Notes: generated by a model not told the origin, from the sequence alone. A stretch of DNA of 64,000 nucleotides from Mesorhizobium sp. (GCA_004020645.1 SAQL01000023.1:38281-102280); one strand, 5' to 3'; shown: positions 8,364 to 17,871, counted from the first letter of the stretch. Numbers and translations: made by a program.

Positions 8364-9887
8364 TTAGGCGGCCTCAGACCTGTGGATCAGATTCATGATG
8401 CCCTCGCTCATGCCAGCGTAGGATCCATCGTTGATTAGCTGGCCCTGAAGCCGGTAGTCGTTCATGACAAGGATCCTATCAGCGAGCAGGATCATTTCGG
8501 GCATATCGCTCGTGATCAGCAGAATGGCAGTGCCGTTGTCGGCGAGTTCGCGGAGTAAGTCGTGCAGATAGGCCTTGGTCTTGATGTCGATTCCGACTGA
8601 AGGCTCGTCAACCAGCAATATCTTGACACCTGCTGCCAGCCATTTGGCGACGCTGATTTTCTGCTGATTGCCGCCCGAAAGGTTGGCCACCGTCTGCGCG
8701 AGGCTGGGTGTTTTCACCTCAAGCTTTTCGATGTATGGCGTTACCTTGTGTCGCACGAGGCGGTCAGTTAAGAATCCGAGAAGTGCCGAAAGGGGGCGCC
8801 ACACTGTGATCCCAGCATTTCCCAGCACCGAATGCATCAAGACCAGACCTTCGCCTTTTCGATCTTCGCTGACGTATCCCACACGATGGATATGGAGGGC
8901 TTCCCCGACCGACCTGATCTTGGCCGGCTTTCCGTCGATCTCGACCGTACCAGCCGTCAACGGAAACTGACCCAGGATGCATTTTGCAAGCTCCGTCCTT
9001 CCGGCGCCAACGAGACCATAGAGGCCCACAATCTCGCCTTTTCGGACATGCAGATTGACGTTTGCGTGGCCTAGAGATGTTTCAACATTCTTGAGCTCGA
9101 TGGCGGGAGGAACTCCAGGAGGAGTGTCCCGCTTTCGCCAGCCGCCGTCACCCTCGGCCCGGCCGATCATCAATCGGACAATGTCTTGCCGTCCCAGGCC
9201 CTCCATTGGCCGGCTTTCACAGGCATTCGAACCATCCCTCAGCACTGTGACGCTGTCGCAAAGCTCTTGCGCTTCTTCCAGCTTGTGGCTGACAAAAAGC
9301 AGGCTGGCGCCGCTGTCCCGCAGCTTTCGTAAAAACGAGAATAAAAGATCAGTTTCACTCGGGGTAAGCGATGCGGTTGGTTCATCCAGGAGAAGCACTC
9401 GCGAACGCAGGGACAAAGCCTTGGCGATTTCGACTAGCTGCATTTTGGCGACGCTGAGGCGCGATACCGGGGTTCTTGGGTCGATGTCCAGGCCGAGGGC
9501 CTCAAGCCAACGCGCTGCCTGCTTGTTCAAGTTGGCGTAGTCGACCGGCTTCAGCAACGAAGCGCCAAGTTGCTCGAGATGGATATTTTCCGCAACAGAA
9601 AATCGCGGAATAAGGTTCCGTTCTTGATGTACGACGCCGACGCGATGAGCGATAGCCTCGCGCGGCGAGGCGAAATGAACCTCTTGGCCCTCCAGGATGA
9701 GCCGGCCGGCGTCGGGGTGATGAACCCCGGTAATAATCTTGATAAGCGTTGACTTCCCTGCGCCGTTTTCGCCGAGCAAAGCATGTATGGAATGGGTTTT
9801 AAGTGTCAGTGAAACGCCCTTGAGTGCCTTTACGCCTGGGAAAGACTTCTCAATGCCTGTAGCCTGGAACGCAATCTCGCTCGCCAT
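8364..9887 (-). CDS. sugar ABC importer ATP-binding protein (RbsA/MglA type)
   Basis: The 507-residue product holds two fused ABC domains. The first has Walker A GENGAGKST near residue 39, a Q-loop GVVHQERNL and Walker B LLLDEPTAS with a degenerate signature (LSVAKMQ). The second has a divergent Walker A (GLVGAGRTE), signature LSGGNQQK and Walker B LLVDEPSVGID. This asymmetry is normal for CUT2 sugar importers, where one protein supplies both ATP sites. It is the last gene of the transporter operon: binding protein (12022-13047), two permeases, then this. The linked GntR/UxuB/UxuA genes suggest hexuronate or a related sugar acid as substrate; that is inference. Confidence 0.92.
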   Translation of the reverse strand: MASEIAFQATGIEKSFPGVKALKGVSLTLKTHSIHALLGENGAGKSTLIKIITGVHHPDAGRLILEGQEVHFASPREAIAHRVGVVHQERNLIPRFSVAENIHLEQLGASLLKPVDYANLNKQAARWLEALGLDIDPRTPVSRLSVAKMQLVEIAKALSLRSRVLLLDEPTASLTPSETDLLFSFLRKLRDSGASLLFVSHKLEEAQELCDSVTVLRDGSNACESRPMEGLGRQDIVRLMIGRAEGDGGWRKRDTPPGVPPAIELKNVETSLGHANVNLHVRKGEIVGLYGLVGAGRTELAKCILGQFPLTAGTVEIDGKPAKIRSVGEALHIHRVGYVSEDRKGEGLVLMHSVLGNAGITVWRPLSALLGFLTDRLVRHKVTPYIEKLEVKTPSLAQTVANLSGGNQQKISVAKWLAAGVKILLVDEPSVGIDIKTKAYLHDLLRELADNGTAILLITSDMPEMILLADRILVMNDYRLQGQLINDGSYAGMSEGIMNLIHRSEAA

Positions 9888-9888
9888 T

Positions 9889-10860
9889 TCAGAGCCTCTT
9901 GAGCTTTCGTGACAAACGACTTTCGCGGAAACGATTCGCGCCCACTGCCGCCAAGATCATTGCGCCCAGCACGACCTGCACGAGGAACGGGTCGATGTCG
10001 AAAAGAACCAGGGCTTGCGTGATTATTGCAACGATCACCACCCCAAGCAGAGTAGCGGGCACACTTACATGGCCGCCGGCCAAAATGGCGCCGCCTATTA
10101 CAGGCGCGGCAAAAGACAAGATTAGCCAGTCGTCGCCGATCGTCGGTTGACCCATTTGTAAACGGGCAACAAGGAGAAGACCTGCCAGCGCAGCGAGGAA
10201 ACCCGAAAGCGCGTGCGCGGTGACAACTGTATTTTCGATTGAAATTCCCGACAGCTCCGCGGCATGTTGATTGCCACCGACCGCCAGAATAAACCGCCCT
10301 ATAGGTTGGCGATTAAGCATGAACCACAAGACTAGCCCGACAGCCATGGTCGGGAGCATCAACCAAGGAACGACCCCGAAGATCGCGCCTTGTCCGACGG
10401 ATTTCACGCTTTCCGCAATATTATAGAACGGTTGCGCATGTGTGATGCCCAAATTGATGCCCTTGTAAACGGACAGGGTTGCCAAGGTAATCACGAACGC
10501 CGAAATGCCAGTTCGGGCGATCAGGACTCCGTTAATAATTCCGCATATGACCCCAATAGACAGCGCGCTTAAAGCGGCAAGGGGTGCCGGGACGTGCCAC
10601 ACGTCCATCATGCCGGCGAAAACAATAGCGCAAAGGCCGCCGATGGCCCCGACAGACAAATTCATCTGTCCGATGGCGATGATGAGCATTTGCGAAAACG
10701 CGATCAGGCCATTCACGGCAATTGCGAGCAGAAGCACCTGAATATTCAGTGGGGATAGGAAGGACGGGTTGAAGCTCCCCACAATGACAACGGCGATGAT
10801 CGTAACCAACAGAGGCCCAAACCAGTCGCTCCGCATCGCGTTGGCCAAGGAGCCGTTCAT
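9889..10860 (-). CDS. sugar ABC importer permease (RbsC type), second of two
   Basis: The 323-residue membrane protein begins MNGSLANAMRSDWFGPLLV. It has about eight to ten hydrophobic segments and the BPD_transp_2 pattern (NLSVGAIGGLCAIVFAG; GGNQHAAELSGI, the EAA-like coupling loop; VIGGAILAGG). The ATG at 10860 overlaps the stop of the upstream permease in ATGA, which decides the start; the frame extends upstream to 11016 inside that gene. It forms the inner-membrane channel with the neighbouring permease, to be energised by the fused ATPase. Confidence 0.92.
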   Translation of the reverse strand: MNGSLANAMRSDWFGPLLVTIIAVVIVGSFNPSFLSPLNIQVLLLAIAVNGLIAFSQMLIIAIGQMNLSVGAIGGLCAIVFAGMMDVWHVPAPLAALSALSIGVICGIINGVLIARTGISAFVITLATLSVYKGINLGITHAQPFYNIAESVKSVGQGAIFGVVPWLMLPTMAVGLVLWFMLNRQPIGRFILAVGGNQHAAELSGISIENTVVTAHALSGFLAALAGLLLVARLQMGQPTIGDDWLILSFAAPVIGGAILAGGHVSVPATLLGVVIVAIITQALVLFDIDPFLVQVVLGAMILAAVGANRFRESRLSRKLKRL

Positions 10861-11897
10861 GCCATATTCCTCCGGGCCAGAAAGGTTCGGCGGGTTTTGT
10901 CCATCAGCACCGCAGCCAGCAAGAGCAGCCCCAAAAAGCTCTGAATCCAGAAATCCCCCAGCTGCAGTAGAAGCAAACCACTGGTGAGCATCGTCACCAA
11001 AAACGCACCCAGACACGTCCCCAGCACCGAGGCTTTGCCGCCTGTCAAAAGTGTCCCGCCCAACACAGGACCAAGGAACGCGATTAGCAGCCAGTCTTGT
11101 CCGAGTTGTCCCGCCATTGATGGGATCGCCGCTCCGTTGCGTGCGACCAGCATCAGAGCCGCACAGGCGGCGAGCGCACCAGACAGCATGTGGCAGTATA
11201 TGAAGATGCGCCCGACATTTATACCGGACATCTCCGCTGCCTCGGGCTTGGCGCCAGCAGCCAGCATCTCGCGCCCAACCGCAGTCAAGTTATAAAGATA
11301 TCCTAAGAACAATGCAGCCATGAGGCTAACCAGGAGGAGCGGAGAAAAAATACCCAATAGCTTCATGCGTCCAAACGCTGCAAAGACGGGTGGCAGAGCG
11401 CGATAGGATTCTGCACGCGTCAGGAAAATCATTACGCCGAAGAAAATGCTCATTGTGGCGAGCGTGATGATGAAGCTGTGCAATCCCGTGCGAACGGAAG
11501 TCCATCCGTTGATGAAGCCCAGCATGGCACCAAGGGCGACCGCCGAGAGAATTGCAATTGGCCAGGGAAGCCCGACGACTTCAATAAGGTATCCGCAAGT
11601 CATTGCAGCACAGACGCCGATCGCCCCTACCGCAAGGTTCAATCCCCCGGTTATAACCACGACCATCATGGCCAGGCCGATCATGATATTGACGGCTGCG
11701 ATACGACCGAGGCTGAACAAATTGAAGGGCGAAAAGAAACCATCTGTGGCGAATTGGAAGGCCAGTGCGAAGAGGACAATAAGAGCGATGAGACCAAACT
11801 CATTGGTCAAATAGAATCGGGTCGCGGCCGTGTTTCTGCGTGGTTTGCCGACAATGTCGCCACTGGGACCCTTCGCCGGCAGATCTGGATAAGACAT
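10857..11897 (-). CDS. sugar ABC importer permease (RbsC type), first of two
   Basis: The 346-residue product has a cytoplasmic N-terminus of about 35 residues, then hydrophobic segments with the family landmarks LNLAVGAIGVCAAMT, GAKPEAAEMSGI (coupling loop) and VLGGTLLTGG. It pairs with the permease at 9889-10860 to make a heterodimeric CUT2 channel. It follows the binding-protein gene after a 124-base gap and overlaps the next permease by 4 bases. Confidence 0.92.
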   Translation of the reverse strand: MSYPDLPAKGPSGDIVGKPRRNTAATRFYLTNEFGLIALIVLFALAFQFATDGFFSPFNLFSLGRIAAVNIMIGLAMMVVVITGGLNLAVGAIGVCAAMTCGYLIEVVGLPWPIAILSAVALGAMLGFINGWTSVRTGLHSFIITLATMSIFFGVMIFLTRAESYRALPPVFAAFGRMKLLGIFSPLLLVSLMAALFLGYLYNLTAVGREMLAAGAKPEAAEMSGINVGRIFIYCHMLSGALAACAALMLVARNGAAIPSMAGQLGQDWLLIAFLGPVLGGTLLTGGKASVLGTCLGAFLVTMLTSGLLLLQLGDFWIQSFLGLLLLAAVLMDKTRRTFLARRNMA

Positions 11898-12021
11898 AGT
11901 TTCGCACCTTCAATGCCCAGGCCGCGGTCAAGCCTGGCTCTGGTCACGACAGACACCGTGCAATCTAGGTGGCCGCCGGGTCTGTGTGAATGGAGCCCGG
12001 CGGCGTTTGGGGCAGTCTCGG

Positions 12022-13047
12022 TTATTTGCAGGTCAGATAAGTCGCCTGGAATGTTTCAAAGAGCTTCTTGGTCGTGTCGCGCATGGCGTCGACATAAGTG
12101 TCCACCTTGTCGGCCGCGACATAAGCGGTCCCCGAGTCGATGAACTTGTCAGTTAGGGCGTTCTTCTTAAAGGGCGCGTCGGTCTTGACGGTGCAGCCAG
12201 AACGAAGCTTATCGAGAACGAAAGTCCCGATATAGCCTTGCCCGTACGGATTCTGCAGCATTGTGCCATTCACAAAGCCGTCCTTGATCGCCTTCAGCAC
12301 AACTTCGTCGTGATCGATGGCTACCATCTTGATGCGCTTGTCGCCAATCTTTCGGACCGCGTTCGAGGCTACAACCGCAGGAACCCAAGCGCTCGTGATG
12401 ATGCCGTCAACGTCGTTGGCGTGAGCTGCCAGGTAGGCATTGATCTTTTCCTCCGCTGGCTCGGGCGCATCGATGTCAGCGATGACTTGGACGACCGTTG
12501 CGCCTTCTTCCTCCGCCGCTTTTTTGACGGCGTCGATGCGAAGCTGGGTATTCGGATCAACAAGGAAGCCGGTGAAATGAGCAATGCGCTTCTTGGTGCC
12601 GGTCAGTGTTTTCAAAAGCTCCTTGGTTCCGATGTACGCCGAATTGCCAGTGTCGGTACCGAGGCAGAAGCTTGCTGAAGAAGGATCCTTGAAGCAACCC
12701 GCGCCGCCGACGACAGGTGCGCCATTAGAGACGAGCTCGTCGACAGTACTGACAGATCCAACGGGGTCACCTGGAAAGATCAGAAAGCCGTTGTAACCCT
12801 GTGTCAGAAGGCTCTCGAGCAGCTGATTCTGCTGGCTGAGTTCCCATTTTTGCGGCACCTTGTAGTCTGCTGCGGCCAAGCCAAAATCCTTGGCAGCATC
12901 CTTGCCGGCCTGCTCCCACGCCGCGAAGTAGGGGTGCGGACCTCCGGGAACCAGCGCGATTTTTGAATCTCCAGCGGCGGAGGCGGACCCCACGCCTACG
13001 GCGGATAGCAATCCAATCGCGAGCACGCGACGCAGATAATTCGACAT
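12022..13047 (-). CDS. periplasmic sugar-binding protein of the CUT2 importer
   Basis: The 341-residue product has a Sec signal peptide (MSNYLRRVLAIGLLSAVGVG, cleavage after SASA). The mature part is a type-I periplasmic binding fold (Peripla_BP_4): KIALVPGGPHPYFAAWEQAG, GYNGFLIFPGD, DVDGIITSAWVPAVVASNAV, NPYGQGYIGT. It delivers sugar to the two permeases downstream. The ATG at 13047 has GGAGG 8 bases upstream, so the 25 codons further out are excluded. The gene is read away from the GntR gene, with a palindrome CTTGTATACAAG between them, so it is probably repressed by that regulator in the absence of an inducing sugar acid. Confidence 0.92.
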   Translation of the reverse strand: MSNYLRRVLAIGLLSAVGVGSASAAGDSKIALVPGGPHPYFAAWEQAGKDAAKDFGLAAADYKVPQKWELSQQNQLLESLLTQGYNGFLIFPGDPVGSVSTVDELVSNGAPVVGGAGCFKDPSSASFCLGTDTGNSAYIGTKELLKTLTGTKKRIAHFTGFLVDPNTQLRIDAVKKAAEEEGATVVQVIADIDAPEPAEEKINAYLAAHANDVDGIITSAWVPAVVASNAVRKIGDKRIKMVAIDHDEVVLKAIKDGFVNGTMLQNPYGQGYIGTFVLDKLRSGCTVKTDAPFKKNALTDKFIDSGTAYVAADKVDTYVDAMRDTTKKLFETFQATYLTCK

Positions 13048-13144
13048 TAAGACTCCTCCGGTTTGGAGCGCCGCCTTTCCCCACCTAAAATTGTGGAGGC
13101 AGCCAGCGCAAATGGCTTGCATTCACCACAAAAGTTCTAGTACA

Positions 13145-13156
13145 CTTGTATACAAG
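13145..13156. promoter_or_regulatory. palindromic operator candidate for the GntR regulator
   Basis: CTTGTATACAAG is a perfect 12-bp palindrome of the form bound by FadR-subfamily GntR proteins (core TTGTATACAA). It lies 98 bases before the binding-protein start and about 100 bases before the GntR start, so one dimer could control both directions. Confidence 0.6.
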
Positions 13157-13255
13157 GCGCAACCGCTTTTTTGTTGATGAGATTTTTTGGATGACGGTAT
13201 GCAAGACGGTGAGCGGACTGCGATATCGCGTTTCGACCAGAATGGAGCGAAAGCT

Positions 13256-13948
13256 ATGTCTTCCGGATTGGCCGAATTAGACGTGTCTCTCAACCGGCGC
13301 AGTTCGGCTAGTGAACAGATTTACACCGCCCTGCGTGAGGCAATCGTGCGCGCCAGGCTCTTGCCTGGCGAGTCGATCAGTGAAAACGCCGTGTGTCGCC
13401 AGTTCAATGTGTCTCGCACGCCCGTGAGGGCGGCAATTCAAAGGCTAGCCGAAGACGGACTAGTGAATGTCTTTCCGCAACTCGGCAGCTTTGTCTCGCA
13501 AATTGACATCGTCAGCATCCAGGATAGTCATTTTATCCGCCGCTCCCTGGAAACTTGCCTTCTTCGCGAAGTTGCGCCGCGTTGGACGCGCGCGATGAGC
13601 GCCGAAATGCGTTCACTGGTCGCAGCACAAGAGCGCAGTATCTCTGAGGGCGATATTGACGGCTTTCACGAGAATGACGAGAATTTTCACCAACTGTTTG
13701 CGACATTTGCGCAGCGACCGGGCGTGTGGACGACCATCCACGCTGCCAAAGCCAAGCTGACTCGCTTCATTCGTTTCTCCGGCAATGCCGAACGATTTGC
13801 GGCTGTGCTGCAAGAACATCTGGCAATTCTGGATGCGCTAGACGCCAAGGACAGCCTTGGTGCGGAAGCCGCATTGGTTGCCCATCTCGACAAAATCTTT
13901 GTCCTTTTCGACGCGCATGCGGCGGAGGCACGCCGTGCCGCCGTCTGA
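13256..13948 (+). CDS. GntR-family transcriptional regulator (FadR subfamily, FCD domain)
   Basis: About 230 residues from MSSGLAELDVSL. The N-terminal winged helix spans roughly residues 20-90 (IYTALREAIVRARLLPGES, NAVCRQFNVSRTPVRAAIQR), and the C-terminal all-helical FCD ligand domain contains the metal-binding pattern ENDENFHQ and EHLAILDALDA. The frame is open upstream to a TTG at 13187, but GGAG 8 bases before the ATG at 13256 favours this start. It probably binds the palindrome at 13145-13156 and responds to a hexuronate intermediate, as GntR regulators of uxu genes do. The SDR gene follows closely. Confidence 0.88.
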   Translation: MSSGLAELDVSLNRRSSASEQIYTALREAIVRARLLPGESISENAVCRQFNVSRTPVRAAIQRLAEDGLVNVFPQLGSFVSQIDIVSIQDSHFIRRSLETCLLREVAPRWTRAMSAEMRSLVAAQERSISEGDIDGFHENDENFHQLFATFAQRPGVWTTIHAAKAKLTRFIRFSGNAERFAAVLQEHLAILDALDAKDSLGAEAALVAHLDKIFVLFDAHAAEARRAAV

Positions 13949-13955
13949 CCAAGCA

Positions 13956-14714
13956 ATGGAGAATTCTCGCTTGCAATCGCTAGAAGGAAGAACCGCTGTC
14001 GTAACCGGAGGCGCAGGCGCCATCGGCTCTGCGATTGCACTGGGACTGGCGCGCGCAGGTGTGCACGTGGCAGTTCTGGATCTGCTCCCCGAGGCCGCAC
14101 AGGCGCTGGCTTCAAGGATAGGGCATGGTGCAATTGCCGTCGGCGTTGATCTGGCAGCCGAGAGTTCCACGCGCGCGGCGGCGGAGAAGGTTCTTCGGCA
14201 CTTTGCTTCGGTCGACATTTTAGTCAACAATGCCGGAATTCTGTCGAACCACAAAATGGCTGATACCTCGGTCGAGGAATGGCGAAGGGTCAACACAGTC
14301 AACGTCGAAGCCGCATTCTTTCTCGCCCAGATATTTCTTCCAGGGATGCGCTCAACGCGGTGGGGTCGGGTGATCAATATCTCCTCATATGCGGCCAAAA
14401 GCGGAGGTTTGACTGCAGGGACGGCGTATTCAGTTTCGAAGAGCGCGATGATAGGGCTGACGTTTTCAATCGCCCGCGAGACCGCTGGCCAGGGCGTAAC
14501 CTCTAATGCAATTGCGCCCGCCTACGTAATGTCGCCGATGGTTTCCGAACAGCTCAACGACCAACAGCGCGCAGACCAGCTTGCACAAATCCCGGTCGGG
14601 CGATTTTGTGAACCTCAAGAAGTCGCCCACACCGTTTCATTCCTCGCTTCACCTCTAGCAGGCTTCATCACGGGCGAGGTTATCGACATGAACGGTGGTC
14701 TCCATTTCGATTGA
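13956..14714 (+). CDS. short-chain dehydrogenase/reductase (classical SDR)
   Basis: The 252-residue product has the Rossmann cofactor motif TGGAGAIGSAIA, the NNAG motif, and the catalytic Ser (INISSYAAKSGG) with Tyr-x3-Lys (AYSVSKSAM). It ends MNGGLHFD. It oxidises or reduces a sugar or polyol with NAD(P). It lies 7 bases after the GntR gene and overlaps uxuB by 20 bases, so it belongs to the same transcript and probably acts on a uronate, aldonate or ketoacid of the pathway. The substrate is not decidable from sequence. The ribosome binding site is weak, consistent with translational coupling. Confidence 0.88.
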   Translation: MENSRLQSLEGRTAVVTGGAGAIGSAIALGLARAGVHVAVLDLLPEAAQALASRIGHGAIAVGVDLAAESSTRAAAEKVLRHFASVDILVNNAGILSNHKMADTSVEEWRRVNTVNVEAAFFLAQIFLPGMRSTRWGRVINISSYAAKSGGLTAGTAYSVSKSAMIGLTFSIARETAGQGVTSNAIAPAYVMSPMVSEQLNDQQRADQLAQIPVGRFCEPQEVAHTVSFLASPLAGFITGEVIDMNGGLHFD

Positions 14715-16203
14715 GCTGAATACATTGGTAAATCGTCTTTCCAACGCCAATTTGTCGCTCGCGTCGGCCGGTGTCCAAATTCCGCGGTACGACCGGAGCA
14801 GGGTGACGCCCGGAATCGTGCATCTTGGTATCGGCAACTTCCATCGGGCCCATCAAGCAATCTACGCGGACGATTGCCTCGCGGCGGGACAACTCGATTG
14901 GGGTATCATTGGAGCCTCCCTTCGGAGTTCGGAGACCCGGGACGCTCTGGCTCCCCAAGATAATTTGTACACAATTGTCGGTCATCAAGATGAACAGACT
15001 AGTCTGCGGATAGTCGGCTCTATCGGCCATATACTTGTCGCACCGGAGGGTCCCGCGCAACTGCTGAAGGCCCTGGTTGACCCTCGGATCAGGATCGTGA
15101 CTTTGACAGTCACCGAGAAAGGCTACACGACGGATCTGGCGTCGCGAACTTTGCTGAAGGATCATCCGGATGTACGCCACGACTTGGAACACGTTGCTGC
15201 GCCTCGAAGCGTCGTAGGTTTCCTTGCCGAGGCGATAGCTCGAAGGCGAGAGCGCAGCGTCCGCCCGTTTACCGTGCTTTCGTGTGACAACCTTCCGGCG
15301 AATGGGGACACAGTCCGGAAAATCTTGCTGGAGTTCACCGCCGGACGTGACACTGATTTGGAACATTACATTCGCGATGAAGTGGCATTCCCTTCGTCGA
15401 TGGTGGACAGAATCGTGCCCGCGACCACAGATGAGGTACGGGCAGAGGTCAGCAGAAAATCGGGCCTTCGCGACGCTTGGCCCGTGATGACCGAGCCATA
15501 CACCCAATGGGTAATCGAAGAACAATTCCCGGCCGGGCGTCCCGACTGGGCACGGAGCGGCGCTCTATTCGTCGGAAATGTTGCCCCATACGAGCACATG
15601 AAGCTCCGTTTATTGAACGGCGCTCATTCCGCGATTGCTGCTATTGGCCGTGTGGCAGGCCTTGAGACCGTCGACAAAGCAATTGGCCACCCAGCGATCC
15701 GGACATTTATCGAAGGGTATTGGACAGAGGCAGGCGCGACGGTATCCAGAGAGCTGAACCCGGGAGCTTATACGCGAAAGCTCTTGGAACGGTTCGCCAA
15801 CCCCGCCCTGGGTCATCGGACTGAGCAGATCGCCACGGACGCCTCGCAGAAGGTCCCGCAGCGCATACTAACGCCGTTGCGCGAACTGCGCGCGAAGGGT
15901 CTGCCCAATGCCCACTTGGTATTTGCAGTTGCCGCTTGGATCAGGTCCTGCGCTGGTTACGATGACAGCGGGAAAGCCTTCAGCTTGAACGACCCCACCC
16001 TCACCACATGGCGTGGAATGCCGGATCAGGCCCTGTGCTCCGCGGAGGAGACGACGTCTGCCTTCATGAGCAATAGTTCTGTTTTTGGAGACGAGCTGCC
16101 GAGGGACATCCCTTTCGTTCATTCGGTTGCCAGCGCGTTGCAGATCTTCCGTGAGAACGGAGCGGTGGCCGCAATTGCGGCCCTTTCCCAGAATCGCATT
16201 TAA
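14695..16203 (+). CDS. uxuB: fructuronate reductase / mannitol dehydrogenase family protein
   Basis: The 502-residue product belongs to the long-chain mannitol dehydrogenase family. The N-terminal Rossmann part starts VHLGIGNFHRAHQAIYADD, and the C-terminal catalytic domain has the signature EHMKLRLLNGAHS, with Lys, Asn and His as the catalytic set. Length is close to E. coli UxuB. It would interconvert D-fructuronate and D-mannonate with NAD(H). The placement directly before uxuA favours UxuB over mannitol or arabinitol dehydrogenase. It starts with GTG at 14695 inside the end of the SDR gene. Confidence 0.85.
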   Translation: MVSISIELNTLVNRLSNANLSLASAGVQIPRYDRSRVTPGIVHLGIGNFHRAHQAIYADDCLAAGQLDWGIIGASLRSSETRDALAPQDNLYTIVGHQDEQTSLRIVGSIGHILVAPEGPAQLLKALVDPRIRIVTLTVTEKGYTTDLASRTLLKDHPDVRHDLEHVAAPRSVVGFLAEAIARRRERSVRPFTVLSCDNLPANGDTVRKILLEFTAGRDTDLEHYIRDEVAFPSSMVDRIVPATTDEVRAEVSRKSGLRDAWPVMTEPYTQWVIEEQFPAGRPDWARSGALFVGNVAPYEHMKLRLLNGAHSAIAAIGRVAGLETVDKAIGHPAIRTFIEGYWTEAGATVSRELNPGAYTRKLLERFANPALGHRTEQIATDASQKVPQRILTPLRELRAKGLPNAHLVFAVAAWIRSCAGYDDSGKAFSLNDPTLTTWRGMPDQALCSAEETTSAFMSNSSVFGDELPRDIPFVHSVASALQIFRENGAVAAIAALSQNRI

Positions 16204-16220
16204 GACAAGGAATTCGAAAC

Positions 16221-17405
16221 GTGGAACAAACGTGGCGCTGGTTCGGGCCCCAAGACCCCATCTCGCTTGACCATGTCAGGCAAACTGGCGCGACAGGCGT
16301 TGTAACTGCACTGCACCATATCGACGACAACACTGTTTGGTCGGCAGACGAAATAGACCGCCGAAAAACTGTGATTGAACGTGCCGGCTTGAGCTGGAGC
16401 GTTGTTGAATCCATCCCGATCCCCAGCATCATTAAGCAAGGAGGTGCGGCAGCGCAAAAGGCGATTGCCGTGTGGAAGGATTCGCTCGCGAATGTCGGGC
16501 GGGCCGGGATTCCGGTAGTCTGCTACAATTTCATGCCGGTGGTCGACTGGACACGGACGGATCTTTTGTTTCGCGTTCCCACCACCGGATACGCCCTGCG
16601 CTTCGACATGATCGATTTCATTGGCTATGACGCATTCGTTCTGAGGAGAGCCAATGCCGAAGGCGATTATCCTGCCGACGCGGTGCGAAGGGCTCACAGC
16701 CGCATTGCTTCAAAAACCGAGGCAGAGATTGCCTTGCTCGAAAGAAACATTATTGCCGGATTGCCTGGAGGCGCGGCAGTCCAGACACGCAGTTCAATTG
16801 CCTCCGAAATCGCAAATTTCAAGGACATCGACGCCGATGCGATGCGTCATAACATGGTGCAGTTCGTGCAAGAAATGTCTGCAATCGCAGAAGACGTGGG
16901 TGTCCGCTTGGCCATTCACCCCGACGATCCTCCGTTTTCTCTCTTCGGGCTTCCACGTGTCGTTTCGACCGCCGAGGATGTGCGGCATTTAGTTGGCGCC
17001 GTTGAAAGTCCCGCCAATGGCATCACTTTATGTGCCGGCTCGTACGGATCCAGGTCGGACAACGACGTATTGGCGATCGCCTCAGAATTCAGTTCAAAAA
17101 TCAATTTTGCTCATCTGCGCAACGTGACCATAGAGCCTGACGGCTCTTTTTTTGAGGATCAGCATTTGGAGGGCGGCACTGACATGGTTGCGCTCATCGG
17201 GATTCTGTTGGCGGAGGAACGCTCGGCCCGTGCTGATACTCGAGCCCGCCAGATCCCAATTCGGTCGGACCACGGGCATTTACTCGGTTCGGACGGCGAG
17301 CGACCGACAAACCCCGGCTATTCCTATATCGGGCGGTTGAAGGGGCTTGCCGAACTGCGGGGTATCATTCGCACGCTTGAATCGCAGTCCGTAGGTACGC
17401 AGTGA
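16221..17405 (+). CDS. uxuA: mannonate dehydratase
   Basis: The 394-residue product matches UxuA from the start (MEQTWRWFGPQDPISLDHVR, TGATGVVTALHHI). Further landmarks are VVESIPIP, VCYNFMPVVDWTRTDL, AIHPDDPPFSLFGLPR (His and Asp metal ligands) and RSDHGHLLGSD near the C-terminus. It dehydrates D-mannonate to 2-keto-3-deoxygluconate. It starts with GTG and has AAGGA 9 bases upstream. The next enzyme of the route, KDG kinase, is present only as a stump immediately downstream. Confidence 0.95.
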   Translation: MEQTWRWFGPQDPISLDHVRQTGATGVVTALHHIDDNTVWSADEIDRRKTVIERAGLSWSVVESIPIPSIIKQGGAAAQKAIAVWKDSLANVGRAGIPVVCYNFMPVVDWTRTDLLFRVPTTGYALRFDMIDFIGYDAFVLRRANAEGDYPADAVRRAHSRIASKTEAEIALLERNIIAGLPGGAAVQTRSSIASEIANFKDIDADAMRHNMVQFVQEMSAIAEDVGVRLAIHPDDPPFSLFGLPRVVSTAEDVRHLVGAVESPANGITLCAGSYGSRSDNDVLAIASEFSSKINFAHLRNVTIEPDGSFFEDQHLEGGTDMVALIGILLAEERSARADTRARQIPIRSDHGHLLGSDGERPTNPGYSYIGRLKGLAELRGIIRTLESQSVGTQ

Positions 17406-17415
17406 CCTAGAAGGA

Positions 17416-17565
17416 GAGGCAATCGGTGGCAGGTTCACACCTGTCGGTGAATGCATGGTTGAGATTGGCCCGCGTGGAGAGGGGCTTGGCTACGCTGAAG
17501 ACACATTCAATACCGCCTGGGCTGCTCGATGCATGCTGCCCTCCTTTTTTAGGTTAGATCTGTGA
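17416..17565 (+). pseudogene. stump of 2-keto-3-deoxygluconate kinase gene
   Basis: One frame after uxuA reads GRFTPVGECMVEIGPRGEGL, then GYAEDTFNTAW. This is the N-terminal substrate-binding start of PfkB-family KDG kinases (pattern ..vGECMiEl...g....gFaGDTfNTAwy). The match stops at NTAW and a stop codon follows at 17563. No in-frame ATG precedes it; GGAGAG lies before ATC at 17422, where a start codon may have been lost. The operon probably once ended uxuB-uxuA-kdgK, and a deletion removed the rest. Confidence 0.7.
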
Positions 17566-17871
17566 CGTGGGGGGCCGAGACCGGCCTTCCGAGGCCATGG
17601 TGGCCTTTGCGCAGCAAAATGGCATTGCTCTGGGGTCGTCTGCAATCAGAGGACGCCAGGTGACGAGAACCTGATTACGCCGCAAGCCGCCGGAGCGGGA
17701 CGCCGGGATGTTAGAAGTCCACAATTGGCATGCCGGTTCGGCCCATATACAGCGACATGTGGAAGTTGGACGGAAGCTTCCGCAATCATGTTCGTCCGTT
17801 TGTCCGTTTTGAGATTGAAAATAGACATGTCCACAAACTGATCTCGCTTCGCGAGAGATATTCGAGATAGC
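17566..17871. other. intergenic stretch before the LysR gene
   Basis: No complete gene is seen. Open frames on the minus strand here have no recognisable similarity; the stretch probably marks the deletion that truncated kdgK, plus the LysR promoter. Confidence 0.4.
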
